From Daejeonella sp. JGW-45 (GTDB lineage: Bacteria; Bacteroidota; Bacteroidia; Sphingobacteriales; Sphingobacteriaceae): a DNA stretch of 64,000 nt. Position 1 is the first letter of the stretch. The number at the start of each line of letters is the position of its first letter. Under the pieces are notes generated by a model. It did no database searches and was not told the DNA's origin. It saw nothing but the letters and a program-made list of their open reading frames with translations. Shown piece by piece: positions 9,225 through 17,949 of this stretch. The position numbers and the translations under genes were made by a program. The DNA lies in NCBI RefSeq assembly GCF_029360805.1, contig NZ_JARKNC010000001.1, positions 496,001 through 560,000 on the forward strand, given 5' to 3'.

Positions 9225-9797
9225 ATGAAGGTCGGCTTATTTTTCGGTTCTTTTAATCCCATACATATTGGCCACCTGATTATTGCAAATTATATGGCTA
9301 ATCATACCGATCTTGATCAGGTTTGGTTGATAGTATCGCCTCACAACCCCTTAAAAGAAAAAAGCGACCTGATTAACATGTACGATCGCCTGGAAATGAG
9401 TAAGCTCGCAACAGATGATGCTGATAATATCCGCGTCAGCGATGTGGAGCTTAAATTACCGCAACCATCCTATACGATTGATACCCTGACCCATCTCCAT
9501 GAAAAATATCCTGAACATCAGTTCAGCCTGATCATGGGATCGGACAACCTGGTGTCGCTGAAAAAATGGAAGAACTACGAGCTGATACTCCGCGACTATC
9601 TAATTCATGTTTATCCGCGACCCGGATTTGAAAATGCCGAACTTCTAAGCCACCCCTCAGTACACATAACAGACACCCCGCTGATGGAGCTGTCGGCAAC
9701 CTTTATCCGCAGATCTGTTAAAGAAAAAAAGAATATTCAATACTTTGTAACTGATAAAGTTTTGAAATTCATAGAGAACAAGAATTTATACAATTAG
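9225..9797 (+). CDS. nadD: Nicotinate-nucleotide adenylyltransferase
   Basis: Adenylates nicotinate mononucleotide to deamido-NAD in NAD biosynthesis. The 190-residue protein contains the nucleotidyltransferase signature GSFNPIHIGH (residues 8-17), MGSDNLVSLKKW and the C-terminal SATFIRR, which corresponds to the ISxTxIR motif. It directly follows gmk and is probably in the yicC-gmk-nadD transcript. Confidence 0.95.
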   Translation: MKVGLFFGSFNPIHIGHLIIANYMANHTDLDQVWLIVSPHNPLKEKSDLINMYDRLEMSKLATDDADNIRVSDVELKLPQPSYTIDTLTHLHEKYPEHQFSLIMGSDNLVSLKKWKNYELILRDYLIHVYPRPGFENAELLSHPSVHITDTPLMELSATFIRRSVKEKKNIQYFVTDKVLKFIENKNLYN

Positions 9798-9834
9798 TAT
9801 TTATCATTAGTTGTTCGTTGTCAGATCATTCAGA

Positions 9835-9868
9835 CGTAAAACGTACAACGTATAACGTAAAACGTCTT
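9835..9868. repeat. ACGT-word repeat upstream of the miaE-like gene
   Basis: Four near copies of a word of the form ACGTAMAACGT are packed in 34 bp immediately upstream of the ATG at 9869. Because ACGT is self-complementary, the tract can pair with itself. It belongs to the same style of degenerate intergenic word repeats seen near 8.5, 24.4, 33.2 and 51.3 kb. Confidence 0.5.
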
Positions 9869-10468
9869 ATGGGCGAAAAGACCATACTCAAGCTCCAACT
9901 CCCTACAGACCCGCTGTGGGTAAAGAACGTAGTTGAGAGCAATATCGAAGAAATTTTGACTGACCATGCTTTCTGTGAACAAAAAGCAGCCAGCAATGCT
10001 ATAACTCTGATCGTTCAAAACCCAAACCTTTCTGACCTCGTACAGGAGATGGCTATGCTTGTACAGGAAGAAATGGATCACTTCAAACGGGTACACGACA
10101 TCATTCTTGCACGGGGTTTCGTACTGGGAAGAGAACGGAAAGACAATTATGTGAATGAGCTGATGCAATTCATCATTAAAGGAGGAAGCCGGCAGGACCA
10201 GCTGATTGACCGGCTGCTGTTTTCGGCTATGATCGAAGCCAGAAGCTGCGAGCGGTTCAAAGTTATGTCAGAGCATATCAAAGACGAAGAGCTTTCAAAG
10301 TTCTATTACGAGCTGATGGTAAGCGAGGCTACCCACTACACGATGTTTATCGGCCTGGCACGTAAATATGCCGGCGATATAGATGTGGAGAAACGATGGA
10401 AAGAATTTTTAGATTACGAAGCTATGGTGATCCAGAATTATGGGAAGTCAGAAAGTATACACGGCTAG
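9869..10468 (+). CDS. miaE: tRNA-(ms2io6A)-hydroxylase family protein (MiaE-like)
   Basis: A 199-residue helical-bundle protein of the MiaE family, a nonheme di-iron oxygenase acting on a modified adenosine at position 37 of tRNA. Ligand-type residues are visible in QEEMDHFKRVHD (E..H), MIEARSCERF and VSEATHYTMFI (E..H). I chose ATG 9869 rather than an upstream in-frame start at 9818, because the 17 extra codons are made of the ACGT word repeat and are not family-like. The family assignment is firm. The exact substrate in this organism is assumed. Confidence 0.85.
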   Translation: MGEKTILKLQLPTDPLWVKNVVESNIEEILTDHAFCEQKAASNAITLIVQNPNLSDLVQEMAMLVQEEMDHFKRVHDIILARGFVLGRERKDNYVNELMQFIIKGGSRQDQLIDRLLFSAMIEARSCERFKVMSEHIKDEELSKFYYELMVSEATHYTMFIGLARKYAGDIDVEKRWKEFLDYEAMVIQNYGKSESIHG

Positions 10469-10482
10469 CTCTTTAAACTGCG

Positions 10483-10530
10483 TTGCTTCGCTTGCAGTGA
10501 TAATGAGTTTTTCATTTCGAAGCGAAGCAA
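10483..10530. terminator. Bidirectional hairpin between convergent genes
   Basis: A perfect 11-bp inverted repeat, TTGCTTCGCTT at 10483-10493 and AAGCGAAGCAA at 10520-10530, lies between the stop of the miaE-like gene and the stop of the RsmI-like gene. Its position between convergent genes suggests transcription termination on both strands. The U-tracts are weak. Confidence 0.55.
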
Positions 10531-11241
10531 TTACCTTTTAAAAATTAAGAATATTACCGGCTTTTTGTGCAATTCGGGTACAGCAGCTTTCCAGTCCTTA
10601 ACTGATTTAGTCTTAACAAATTCTTGTTCCGAAGTCAGGTCACACGCAATACACAGTCTGGTCTCGGATTTACAGCTCCTAAGGATCTCTTCCAGCATTG
10701 GATTATTACGAAATGGGGTCTCTATAAAGATCTGGGTTTGATCGTAACGCTCGGCGGCATTCTCGAGCTCTCTTAACTTATTAGCACGTGCAATTTTGTC
10801 TATCGGCAGGTATCCATGGAAAGTAAAGCTTTGGCCGTTGAAGCCCGACGCCATCAGCGCCAGTAAGATAGAGCTTGGCCCTACAAGCGGTACCACTTTA
10901 ATTCCCCGCATATGTGCATAAGCAACTATTTCAGACCCGGGGTCGGCTACGCCAGGGCAGCCTGCTTCGCTCATCAGCCCCACATCCCTGCCCGAAAGCA
11001 GGCCCAAAAAAAATTCCTTGATATTATTATCGCGATTATGTTTTCCGTAATCATGCACAATCAATTCATTTTGAGGAGTTTTTAATCCTGCTTCCTTTAA
11101 AAATTTGCGGGCTGTCTTGCTGTTCTCAACGATATATTCGTTAATATGGTTAATGGTATCAACCAAATACGGAGTGAAAGATTTTGCAGAGGCGTTTTCC
11201 GCCAGAGGCACTGGGATTAAATAGAGGATACCGATTGACAT
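10531..11241 (-). CDS. RsmI-like SAM-dependent methyltransferase
   Basis: A 236-residue member of the tetrapyrrole-methylase superfamily, related to RsmI (2'-O-methylation of 16S rRNA C1402). The glycine-rich AdoMet segment reads LMSEAGCPGVADPGS, close to RsmI LVSDAGTPGISDPG, followed by VVPLVGPSSILLALMASG and FIETPFRNNPML. The N-terminus differs from true RsmI (LIPVPLAENASAKS instead of VPTPIGNL..D), so this is probably the shorter paralogous branch common in Bacteroidota and may have another target. I start at ATG 11241 (MSIGILYLIP), not at the upstream in-frame start at 11304. Confidence 0.8.
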   Translation of the reverse strand: MSIGILYLIPVPLAENASAKSFTPYLVDTINHINEYIVENSKTARKFLKEAGLKTPQNELIVHDYGKHNRDNNIKEFFLGLLSGRDVGLMSEAGCPGVADPGSEIVAYAHMRGIKVVPLVGPSSILLALMASGFNGQSFTFHGYLPIDKIARANKLRELENAAERYDQTQIFIETPFRNNPMLEEILRSCKSETRLCIACDLTSEQEFVKTKSVKDWKAAVPELHKKPVIFLIFKR

Positions 11242-11480
11242 AGTTGAGATTTCAGTAAAAATAGGGATTTTATAGGGAACTAAGATTGAGATCGTTCGTG
11301 TCACCTCCCTGGAGCGATATTACGCAGTGAGCAAGCTTTAAATCGTTACAAATCAATCACAATTACTGACGCCTTAATCCGTTATCTCTGAAACGATCGT
11401 AATTAATCTGATACAATACAACCCCCGACCAAATATGACCATCTTATCATTAAGAATGAACAAATTAAATTTTAAGCGCC

Positions 11481-12746
11481 ATGAAAAGAAAGTATGAGTT
11501 GACGGCCTTTATGTTTGGGATACTAGTAACCCTGGTATCCTTTATTTCTACCCCTGTGCACGCACAGTACGGCGAGGATGTATCCCTCGAAACATTTTAC
11601 GAAGAACTATCACCTTACGGTGTGTGGATTGATGATCCGCAATATGGTAAGGTGTGGCGGCCGGATGTTGATCAGGATGAATTCAGGCCTTACTACACTA
11701 ACGGTCACTGGGAGATGACCAAGTATGGTAATACTTGGGTATCAGACTACGATTGGGGATGGGCGCCCTTCCATTACGGGCGTTGGCATCATCACAGCCG
11801 CAGAGGCTGGGTATGGATCCCCGGCAGGGAATGGGGGCCGGCCTGGGTAAGCTGGAGAAGCGGAGGCGGACATTACGGATGGGCTCCTCTTGGCCCCGGT
11901 ATAAATATTAATGTCAATATTGGCCGTATTCCAAGTTTTTGGTGGGTGTTTATACCACAGCGCCATATCTATTACAGGTCTTATCCACGTTATGACTACC
12001 GAAGGTATGGTAACATTTACCACAACACCGTGATCATCAATAATACCTACGTATACAATAACCGTAGCAGGTATTACACTGGCCCCCGGGCGGAAGAGAT
12101 CAGGAGAGCAACTCGGCAGCCGGTAACGATACACGACGTGAGAAATCAGGGCCCGAGTCGCTACGCCAATGGACGTGACAACAGGCCTGAAGTAAATCGT
12201 GGCTCTGCTCAAACTCCGAGACCGGCACGTGCCAGTGACAATGCAAGAGGAACAGTTAACGGCCGGGGAGATACCCGAATAGTCGACAGATCCGGCGATA
12301 ACAGAGGATCTGTGAGTAGCAGGCCTGACAGGACAGTCGCAGGAAGACAAGGTGATAACTCTGTAAACCGGGGTGCTGTTACCAACCGTCCAGACCGCGT
12401 TTATACAAGGCCAACCGAGCGGAGGGCTGCACAGCAGGGAGAACGAAAATTACCGGCATCTTCCCAGCGTTCCGCACGAACCTATGATAACCAGTCAATC
12501 GGAGGAAACTCTTCTGCACAGCGCGAGCGACGCGAGGTGGCGGAACGCCAGCCACAGCAAAGCAGACCATCAGCGCCGCAAAGGGAGCAAAGAGCAGAGC
12601 GCCCAACACAACAACGGGAAATGAGCCGCGGGAATAGCAGCGGACAGAGATCCCAGGGCGGCGGCTCTGTTGATAGAGGCAGCAGCTCTTCCGGCAGAAG
12701 CTCTGAGCGCGGCAACGGTGGCGGAAGGCCGTCGAGAGGTCAATAG
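11481..12746 (+). CDS. Secreted DUF6600-like tryptophan-rich protein with Arg/Gln/Ser-rich tail
   Basis: A 421-residue protein with a signal peptide (hydrophobic about 8-28, ending VHAQ). The first 170 residues hold repeated Trp/Gly/Tyr motifs such as SPYGVWIDDP, VSDYDWGWAPFHYGRW, WVWIPGREWGPAWVSWR and YGWAPLGPG, typical of the DUF6600 / YXWGXW type of exported proteins. From about residue 200 the sequence is low-complexity and basic (repeats of RPD, RGD, Q and S) and likely disordered. The function is unknown; an envelope or stress role is only a guess. A strong terminator follows the gene. Confidence 0.75.
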   Translation: MKRKYELTAFMFGILVTLVSFISTPVHAQYGEDVSLETFYEELSPYGVWIDDPQYGKVWRPDVDQDEFRPYYTNGHWEMTKYGNTWVSDYDWGWAPFHYGRWHHHSRRGWVWIPGREWGPAWVSWRSGGGHYGWAPLGPGININVNIGRIPSFWWVFIPQRHIYYRSYPRYDYRRYGNIYHNTVIINNTYVYNNRSRYYTGPRAEEIRRATRQPVTIHDVRNQGPSRYANGRDNRPEVNRGSAQTPRPARASDNARGTVNGRGDTRIVDRSGDNRGSVSSRPDRTVAGRQGDNSVNRGAVTNRPDRVYTRPTERRAAQQGERKLPASSQRSARTYDNQSIGGNSSAQRERREVAERQPQQSRPSAPQREQRAERPTQQREMSRGNSSGQRSQGGGSVDRGSSSSGRSSERGNGGGRPSRGQ

Positions 12747-12760
12747 AATAGAGAGTTGAG

Positions 12761-12791
12761 AAAAGCCCTGGTATCTCTACCAGGGCTTTTT
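12761..12791 (+). terminator. Rho-independent terminator after the DUF6600-like gene
   Basis: GCCCTGGTA at 12765-12773, the 4-nt loop TCTC and TACCAGGGC at 12778-12786 form a perfect 9-bp stem, flanked by AAAA upstream and TTTTT downstream. It could work on both strands, also ending transcription of the aminotransferase gene. Confidence 0.9.
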
Positions 12792-12830
12792 ATTAAAACT
12801 ATTTTCTGCCCGCCTTCCTTCTCCGTCCAG

Positions 12831-12857
12831 CAACTTTCAACTTTCAACTTTCAACTT
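12831..12857. repeat. CAACTTT word repeat that forms the end of the aminotransferase gene
   Basis: Three to four tandem copies of CAACTTT run across the stop codon of the gene at 12837-14102. The last codons of that gene (Lys-Val-Glu-Ser-stop on the minus strand) are therefore made of the repeat, which suggests the repeat expanded into the coding end. Confidence 0.6.
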
Positions 12858-14102
12858 CGCCAGCGCTTCCCCCACCTTTGGCAGCATCTCTTCTATATCC
12901 TGTAAAGAACATCCGCCAACAGAAGCTCTGAACCAGTTCATGCCGGGGTCTGTTCCAAAAGCAGAAAATGGAACAATGCCCATGCCCGCTTCATTGATCA
13001 GATAGAAAACGAGATCAGCACCAGTCTTTAACACCTCTCCCGCCGGGGTTTTTTTACCAAGATAATCTATCTGTATTGTGAGGTAAATAGCTCCCATGGG
13101 CTGGATCGCATCTACCGCAAAGCCATCTGCTTTGAGCTTTTGAAATCCCTGGTAAAGCGTATCCAGACTTTTCTGAACCTTGCCCTTAAAGCTGGTTAAA
13201 AACTCATTCCAGTCTGCTGTTTGGGTAAGAAATTTGCCTGTGGCTACCTGCTCTGCTTTAGGGGACCAGGCACCTACGTGGCCGATGATAGTTTTCATCT
13301 TGCTGATCACGTGCTCCGGACCAAAAGCCCATCCCACACGCACACCAGTCGCGGCAAGGCACTTCGAAATACCATCGATATATACAACCCTGTCTTTTAA
13401 TTCAGGTCTCAGCGATACCGGGTTATAATGAACCTGTCCGCCAAAGGTAAGTTGCGAATAAATCTGATCGTACATGATATATAAGGGCTTTTCGCTTGCC
13501 GAACGACTCTTATTCTCTTCGATTACCAGGTCACAGATTTCTTCAAGGTCTTCCTTTGAAAACATCGTTCCGGTAGGGTTTAAAGGTGAACAGAGAGCCA
13601 GCAGTGTTGCACCTTTTAAATAAGGTTTGATCTCTGATGCCTTAGGCATAAAGTTGTTTGCAGCCGACGTCTGGACCGGTACATCTGTAGCCCCCGTAAA
13701 ACGGCAATAGTGGTTATTGTTCCACGATGGAGTTGGATAAACAACCCGGTCGCCCGGATCAACCAAAGCCATATACAGCCCATAGATCAGCGGACGCGAA
13801 CCGCCGGAGACTTGTATCTCTTTTGCACTGTAATCGAGATTAAAATGCGATTTAATAAACGCTGAAACACTGTCCCTTAAAGATACAACGCCCTCGGCCG
13901 GCGGATAGTTCGTTTGATTAGAACCATAAGCTTCCATAATATTGTCAGTAAGCTTACCTGGGATAGGGAAAATATTGGAATCGAAATCCCCGATTGTGAG
14001 ATTAGCAATTTTCTGACCCTGTGCTTTCAATGCATTGATCTCACCAGAGATCTTTATGATCTCAGACCCTTCAAGAGTGTTCGCAATTTTAGAAATATTC
14101 AT
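12837..14102 (-). CDS. Pyridoxal-phosphate-dependent aminotransferase (class I/II)
   Basis: A 421-residue fold-type I aminotransferase. Visible are the substrate-loop TIGDFD, the cofactor segment SGGSRPLIYGLYMAL, the SPLNPTGT motif, YDQIYSQL (D/Y pair contacting the pyridine ring) and the Schiff-base lysine in GISKCLAATGVRVGW. It is the last gene of the minus-strand arginine cluster, 48 bp after argH, so an aspartate or similar amino-group role is plausible. The substrate cannot be fixed from sequence. The final four codons fall in an intergenic-type word repeat. Confidence 0.85.
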   Translation of the reverse strand: MNISKIANTLEGSEIIKISGEINALKAQGQKIANLTIGDFDSNIFPIPGKLTDNIMEAYGSNQTNYPPAEGVVSLRDSVSAFIKSHFNLDYSAKEIQVSGGSRPLIYGLYMALVDPGDRVVYPTPSWNNNHYCRFTGATDVPVQTSAANNFMPKASEIKPYLKGATLLALCSPLNPTGTMFSKEDLEEICDLVIEENKSRSASEKPLYIMYDQIYSQLTFGGQVHYNPVSLRPELKDRVVYIDGISKCLAATGVRVGWAFGPEHVISKMKTIIGHVGAWSPKAEQVATGKFLTQTADWNEFLTSFKGKVQKSLDTLYQGFQKLKADGFAVDAIQPMGAIYLTIQIDYLGKKTPAGEVLKTGADLVFYLINEAGMGIVPFSAFGTDPGMNWFRASVGGCSLQDIEEMLPKVGEALAKLKVES

Positions 14103-14149
14103 TTTTTGGATTTGTTGCGGAACGAGTCCGCATATTTTCTATTCTGGTT

Positions 14150-15484
14150 CTAGGAAAGAAGTGCACTGATCGCCTTGTCAACTTTTGCAAAGCTAAAGTT
14201 TTTAAGAGTAGCTTTAAAAGACTCATAGATCTCTTTGTTACAAAGATTTCCGATGCTTCCTTCATGCGTATGATTGACCATTTCGGGGGCGTTAAATTCT
14301 CCTTTTTCAATAGCCGAACCGACGTTCCTATATGCTTCACGGAAAGGAACACCTTTTAAAACTTCGGCATTCACAGCCTCAACACTAAAGAGATAAGCAT
14401 ATTTAGCATCCTTTAAGATGTCTTCTTTTATTCGGATAGCCTGCAGCATTAAAGACGTCATTTCAAGGCATTCATTCAATGATGCAAAGGCTGGGAAAAG
14501 GTTTTCCTTCAGCAGCTGCAGGTCACGGTGGTAGCCTGATGGAAGATTGGTAGTCATGAGGGCGATCTCATTTGGCAAGGCCTGGATCTTATTACATCTT
14601 GAGCGGATCAGTTCGAAAACATCCGGGTTCTTTTTATGAGGCATGATGCTTGATCCGGTTGTCAGCTCATCAGGAAAAGTAATGAATGCAAAGTTCTGAT
14701 TAATGAACAAGCACGCGTCCATTGCGAGCTTTGCCAATGTTGCCGCGACAGAAGACATGGCCTGAGCGAGTATCCGTTCTGTTTTTCCCCTCCCCATTTG
14801 TGCATAAACAACATTATAATTCAATGCATCAAAGCCCAGCAATTCCGTTGTCATTGTCCGGTTTAGAGGAAACGATGAACCATAACCCGCGGCAGAACCA
14901 AGGGGGTTCTTATTACAGATCTTCCAGGCTGCGAGCATCAATTCCATATCGTCGGCAAGGCTTTCAGCGTAGGCTCCGAACCACAGACCAAAAGATGAAG
15001 GCATAGCTATCTGCAAATGGGTATAACCCGGAAGCAGTTTGTCTTTATGTTCCTCACTCTGAACGATCAGCTGATCGAAAAGTACTTCTATATTCCCTGC
15101 AAGCTTCTGGATCTCAGACCTAAAAAACAATTTAAGATCAACCAAAACCTGGTCATTGCGGGAACGCCCGCTATGAATTTTCTTCCCTGCCTCTCCAATT
15201 CTCTGTGTCAGAAGAAACTCGACCTGTGAATGGACATCTTCGACAGTGGGCTCGATAACGAACTGCCCGTCCTCAATTTCCTTGTAGATCTTCTTCAGTT
15301 CCCTCTGAACCAGTGCAAGATCTTCCTTTTCCATTAATCCTATGCTTTCCAGCATTTGAGTATGAGCAAGGGAACCGAGGACATCAAACGGCGCCAGCAA
15401 CAGATCCATTTCACGATCGTTGCCAACCGTAAATTTCTCCACTGACTTTTCTGTGTTTGTGTTTTTTTGCCAGAGCTTACTCAT
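14150..15484 (-). CDS. argH: Argininosuccinate lyase
   Basis: Splits argininosuccinate to arginine and fumarate, the last arginine step. The fumarase-superfamily signature GSSIMPHKKNPDVFE is intact, along with the HSGRSRNDQV and GYTHLQIAMPS segments that carry the other active-site residues. I start at ATG 15484 (MSKLWQKN), giving 444 residues, because the upstream in-frame extension to 15622 is not family-like and runs into the preceding acetyltransferase gene. With this start the two genes overlap by 8 bp. It is within the arginine operon. Confidence 0.95.
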   Translation of the reverse strand: MSKLWQKNTNTEKSVEKFTVGNDREMDLLLAPFDVLGSLAHTQMLESIGLMEKEDLALVQRELKKIYKEIEDGQFVIEPTVEDVHSQVEFLLTQRIGEAGKKIHSGRSRNDQVLVDLKLFFRSEIQKLAGNIEVLFDQLIVQSEEHKDKLLPGYTHLQIAMPSSFGLWFGAYAESLADDMELMLAAWKICNKNPLGSAAGYGSSFPLNRTMTTELLGFDALNYNVVYAQMGRGKTERILAQAMSSVAATLAKLAMDACLFINQNFAFITFPDELTTGSSIMPHKKNPDVFELIRSRCNKIQALPNEIALMTTNLPSGYHRDLQLLKENLFPAFASLNECLEMTSLMLQAIRIKEDILKDAKYAYLFSVEAVNAEVLKGVPFREAYRNVGSAIEKGEFNAPEMVNHTHEGSIGNLCNKEIYESFKATLKNFSFAKVDKAISALLS

Positions 15485-16070
15485 ACGATACAAAATTTGT
15501 AAAATACTGTTCCTTAATGGTATCCCATTCAGACCGCAAAATACTGTAATACACTGTGTTACGGATATAACCGTCGTGCAGCTTAATATGTTCACGGAGT
15601 ACACCCTCGCGGGTTGCACCAATTCCCAAAATAGCCTGCCGTGAGCGATGGTTACGTTCGTCAGCTTTCAGTTCTATCCGGTTTAGCCCCAAAGTTTCAA
15701 AACCATAACTCAGGATAAGGAATTTCATTTCCTTATTAAGCCCGCTTCCCTGAAAATCATTTCCTATCCAAGTCCAGCCTATCTGGCCACGCTCATCCCT
15801 CCACGAAATCTCTGCAAGGCGCGTGCAGCCCGCAATCTGGTTTGTTGCTTTATCAATTATCACCCAGACGGCACAAATTCCGTTACTGCGATCCGCAATG
15901 GCATTGGCTATATATTTTCTTAGTTCACCCGGTTTCGAAAGATCCGATATTCCGTAGATCCATAAGCCATCATCGTTTGCAACTTCCTGTAATGCTATTT
16001 CGTCATCTTTTGTTAGCGGACGAAGAAGCACTCTCTCACTTTCTAAACTTCTATTCAGATCCGGTATCAT
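15477..16070 (-). CDS. GNAT family N-acetyltransferase (RimJ/RimL-like)
   Basis: A 197-residue GNAT-fold protein of the ribosomal-protein-alanine acetyltransferase type. It has SERVLLRPLTKDDE at the N-terminus, GWTWIGNDFQGSGLNKEMKFLIL in the acetyl-CoA binding region, NRIELKADERNHRSRQAILGIGATREGVLREHI and NTVYYSILRSEW. It sits inside the arginine operon between the argE-like gene and argH with an 8-bp overlap and no gap. It might acylate a small molecule rather than a protein, but this is inference from position only. Confidence 0.8.
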   Translation of the reverse strand: MIPDLNRSLESERVLLRPLTKDDEIALQEVANDDGLWIYGISDLSKPGELRKYIANAIADRSNGICAVWVIIDKATNQIAGCTRLAEISWRDERGQIGWTWIGNDFQGSGLNKEMKFLILSYGFETLGLNRIELKADERNHRSRQAILGIGATREGVLREHIKLHDGYIRNTVYYSILRSEWDTIKEQYFTNFVSYE

Positions 16071-17129
16071 TTATATTATTTTTGATAGTAATTTGATATA
16101 AAGGTCAATACCTTCCCTTATCTCATTTAAGTGAATAAATTCATCAGCCATATGCGATCTGGCAGAATCTCCCGGCCCCATCTTTAAGGACGGGATGTCA
16201 AGTAAAGCCTGGTCGCTGGTCGTTGGTGAACCATAAGTTGTTCTTTGCAAAGCCAGTCCGGCTTCTACTATTGGATGATCCTTCCTGATAAATGAGGGCT
16301 TTAACCTCGTCGACCGGGCGGTAACTTCGCAATTGACGTTCTTACGGATAATGTTCAGCACCTCCTCGTTCCTGTAAGCATCAGTGACACGTACATCGAC
16401 AGTAAATTTACAAATTGCCGGAACAACATTATGTTGTGACCCCGCTTCGATAATGGTCACACTCATCTTAACAGGACCGAAGAGTTCTGATTTCTTGGAG
16501 AACTTATAAGTTCTGAACCATTCTATATCTCTCAAAGCCTTATAGATAGCATTATCGCCCTCCTCTCTTGCTGCATGACCTGCCCTTCCGTAAGCGATGC
16601 AATCAAGCACCATAAGGCCTTTTTCAGCAATAGCCATATTCATTAAAGTAGGCTCGCCAACGATCGCAAATTCCAGTTCACCCAATTCAGGAATTATCAG
16701 TTCCAGGCCATTCTGACCGGAAATTTCTTCTTCTGCTGTGAGAGCAATGCAAAGGTTATATTTTAGGTTTTCCTCGTTATAGAAATGCAAAAACGCAGCT
16801 ATTAAAGAAACGAGGCAGCCCCCCGCATCATTGCTTCCAAGCCCGTAAAGTACCTCATCTTCAACATTCGCAGAGAAGGGATCACGCGTATATCCCGGAT
16901 TAGGTTTTACCGTATCATGATGAGAATTAAGCAGGATGGTAGGCTTAGCCGCGTCAAAAAACTTATTGTAAGCCCATACATTATTAAGCTTACGCACAGT
17001 TTTAACGTTCCTCGCCGTCAAAAACTCATCAATGATCGATGCAGTTCTGTCTTCTTCCTTGCTGAATGAGGGAATACTAATCAGTTTTTTAAGTAATTCT
17101 ACACTGTCGTCAATAAGCGTTTCAGACAT
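16071..17129 (-). CDS. argE: M20-family N-acylornithine deacylase (ArgE-like)
   Basis: A zinc amidohydrolase predicted to remove the N-acyl group (acetyl or succinyl) from citrulline or ornithine in arginine synthesis. The 352 residues show NSHHDTVKP (metal His), GLGSNDAGG (bridging Asp), TAEEEISGQNG (catalytic Glu pair), VGEPTLMN and the late histidine in GDSARSHMADEF. The operon context with the argF' type carbamoyltransferase implies it acts on N-acylcitrulline rather than N-acetylornithine. It lies between proC (4-bp gap) and a GNAT gene (no gap). DapE-like activity is the main alternative. Confidence 0.85.
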   Translation of the reverse strand: MSETLIDDSVELLKKLISIPSFSKEEDRTASIIDEFLTARNVKTVRKLNNVWAYNKFFDAAKPTILLNSHHDTVKPNPGYTRDPFSANVEDEVLYGLGSNDAGGCLVSLIAAFLHFYNEENLKYNLCIALTAEEEISGQNGLELIIPELGELEFAIVGEPTLMNMAIAEKGLMVLDCIAYGRAGHAAREEGDNAIYKALRDIEWFRTYKFSKKSELFGPVKMSVTIIEAGSQHNVVPAICKFTVDVRVTDAYRNEEVLNIIRKNVNCEVTARSTRLKPSFIRKDHPIVEAGLALQRTTYGSPTTSDQALLDIPSLKMGPGDSARSHMADEFIHLNEIREGIDLYIKLLSKII

Positions 17130-17133
17130 TATA

Positions 17134-17949
17134 TTATCCTTTTGTGTAAAGTTCGCCGGCCTTCAGGGCCGACAACTTGATTCCCTTTATTAATGATGAA
17201 CTGAAGCCCTGATGTTCCATCTCATTTAAACCAGCTATGGTACAGCCTTTAGGTGAGGTTACCTTATCGATCTCATGCTCGGGGTGACTGTTCTGAAGTA
17301 ACAGAAGATCGGCAGCGCCTTTGGCAGTTTGAACAGCCATTTTTAAGGCCTCATCTGCATGGAACCCGATCTCGATACCACCCTGCGAAGCCGCCCTGAT
17401 CGCCCTTAAAAAGAACGCAACCCCACAAGCGCATAAGGCTGTAGCTGAAGTCATCAGATCTTCATTGATCTTAATGACCGAACCCACGGTTTCAAACATT
17501 TTTGTAACCTCAGCTATGTTTTCAGCGCTGGCGTTATCCGATGCGATACAGGTCATAGATTGCCCAATAGCGATAGCAGTATTCGGCATCGCACGGATAA
17601 CCTGAACATCGCTACCCAGTTTAGCCTTGATGTCGGCACAGCTGACACCAGATATGACCGAGATAACCACATGCCTTTTCGAATCAATGGCCCCATTGAT
17701 CTCCCCCAATAAAGTATTTAATTGTTGCGGGAGAACCGCAAGAATGATCACGGCAGAATCTGATACAGCATTCGAATTCTGATCACTGGTTTTGAAACCC
17801 TGAGCTGCCTCTTCAGAAAGGTGCTGAACGGCCCGGCGGGTGAGCGTGATATCACCGGGTTTACAATAATCAGCTTTTACCAGCCCCCTGGCAAGTGACA
17901 TCCCAATATTTCCGCTTCCTAAAATTGCAATTCTCTCTGATTTGGCCAT
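17134..17949 (-). CDS. proC: Pyrroline-5-carboxylate reductase
   Basis: Reduces pyrroline-5-carboxylate to proline using NAD(P)H. The 271 residues begin with the Rossmann motif AILGSGNIGMSLARGL, then AVLPQQLNTLL, RAMPNTAIAIGQSM and the C-terminal signature around VTSPKGCTIAGLNEMEHQGF. It overlaps argB by 1 bp. Its place inside an arginine operon ties proline and arginine formation from glutamate under one transcript, an arrangement seen in Bacteroidota. Confidence 0.93.
   Translation of the reverse strand: MAKSERIAILGSGNIGMSLARGLVKADYCKPGDITLTRRAVQHLSEEAAQGFKTSDQNSNAVSDSAVIILAVLPQQLNTLLGEINGAIDSKRHVVISVISGVSCADIKAKLGSDVQVIRAMPNTAIAIGQSMTCIASDNASAENIAEVTKMFETVGSVIKINEDLMTSATALCACGVAFFLRAIRAASQGGIEIGFHADEALKMAVQTAKGAADLLLLQNSHPEHEIDKVTSPKGCTIAGLNEMEHQGFSSSLIKGIKLSALKAGELYTKG

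Noticed and set aside
11742-12350. 202-codon minus-strand ORF
   Set aside because: Antisense shadow of the DUF6600-like gene caused by its biased Trp/Arg/Gly codons.
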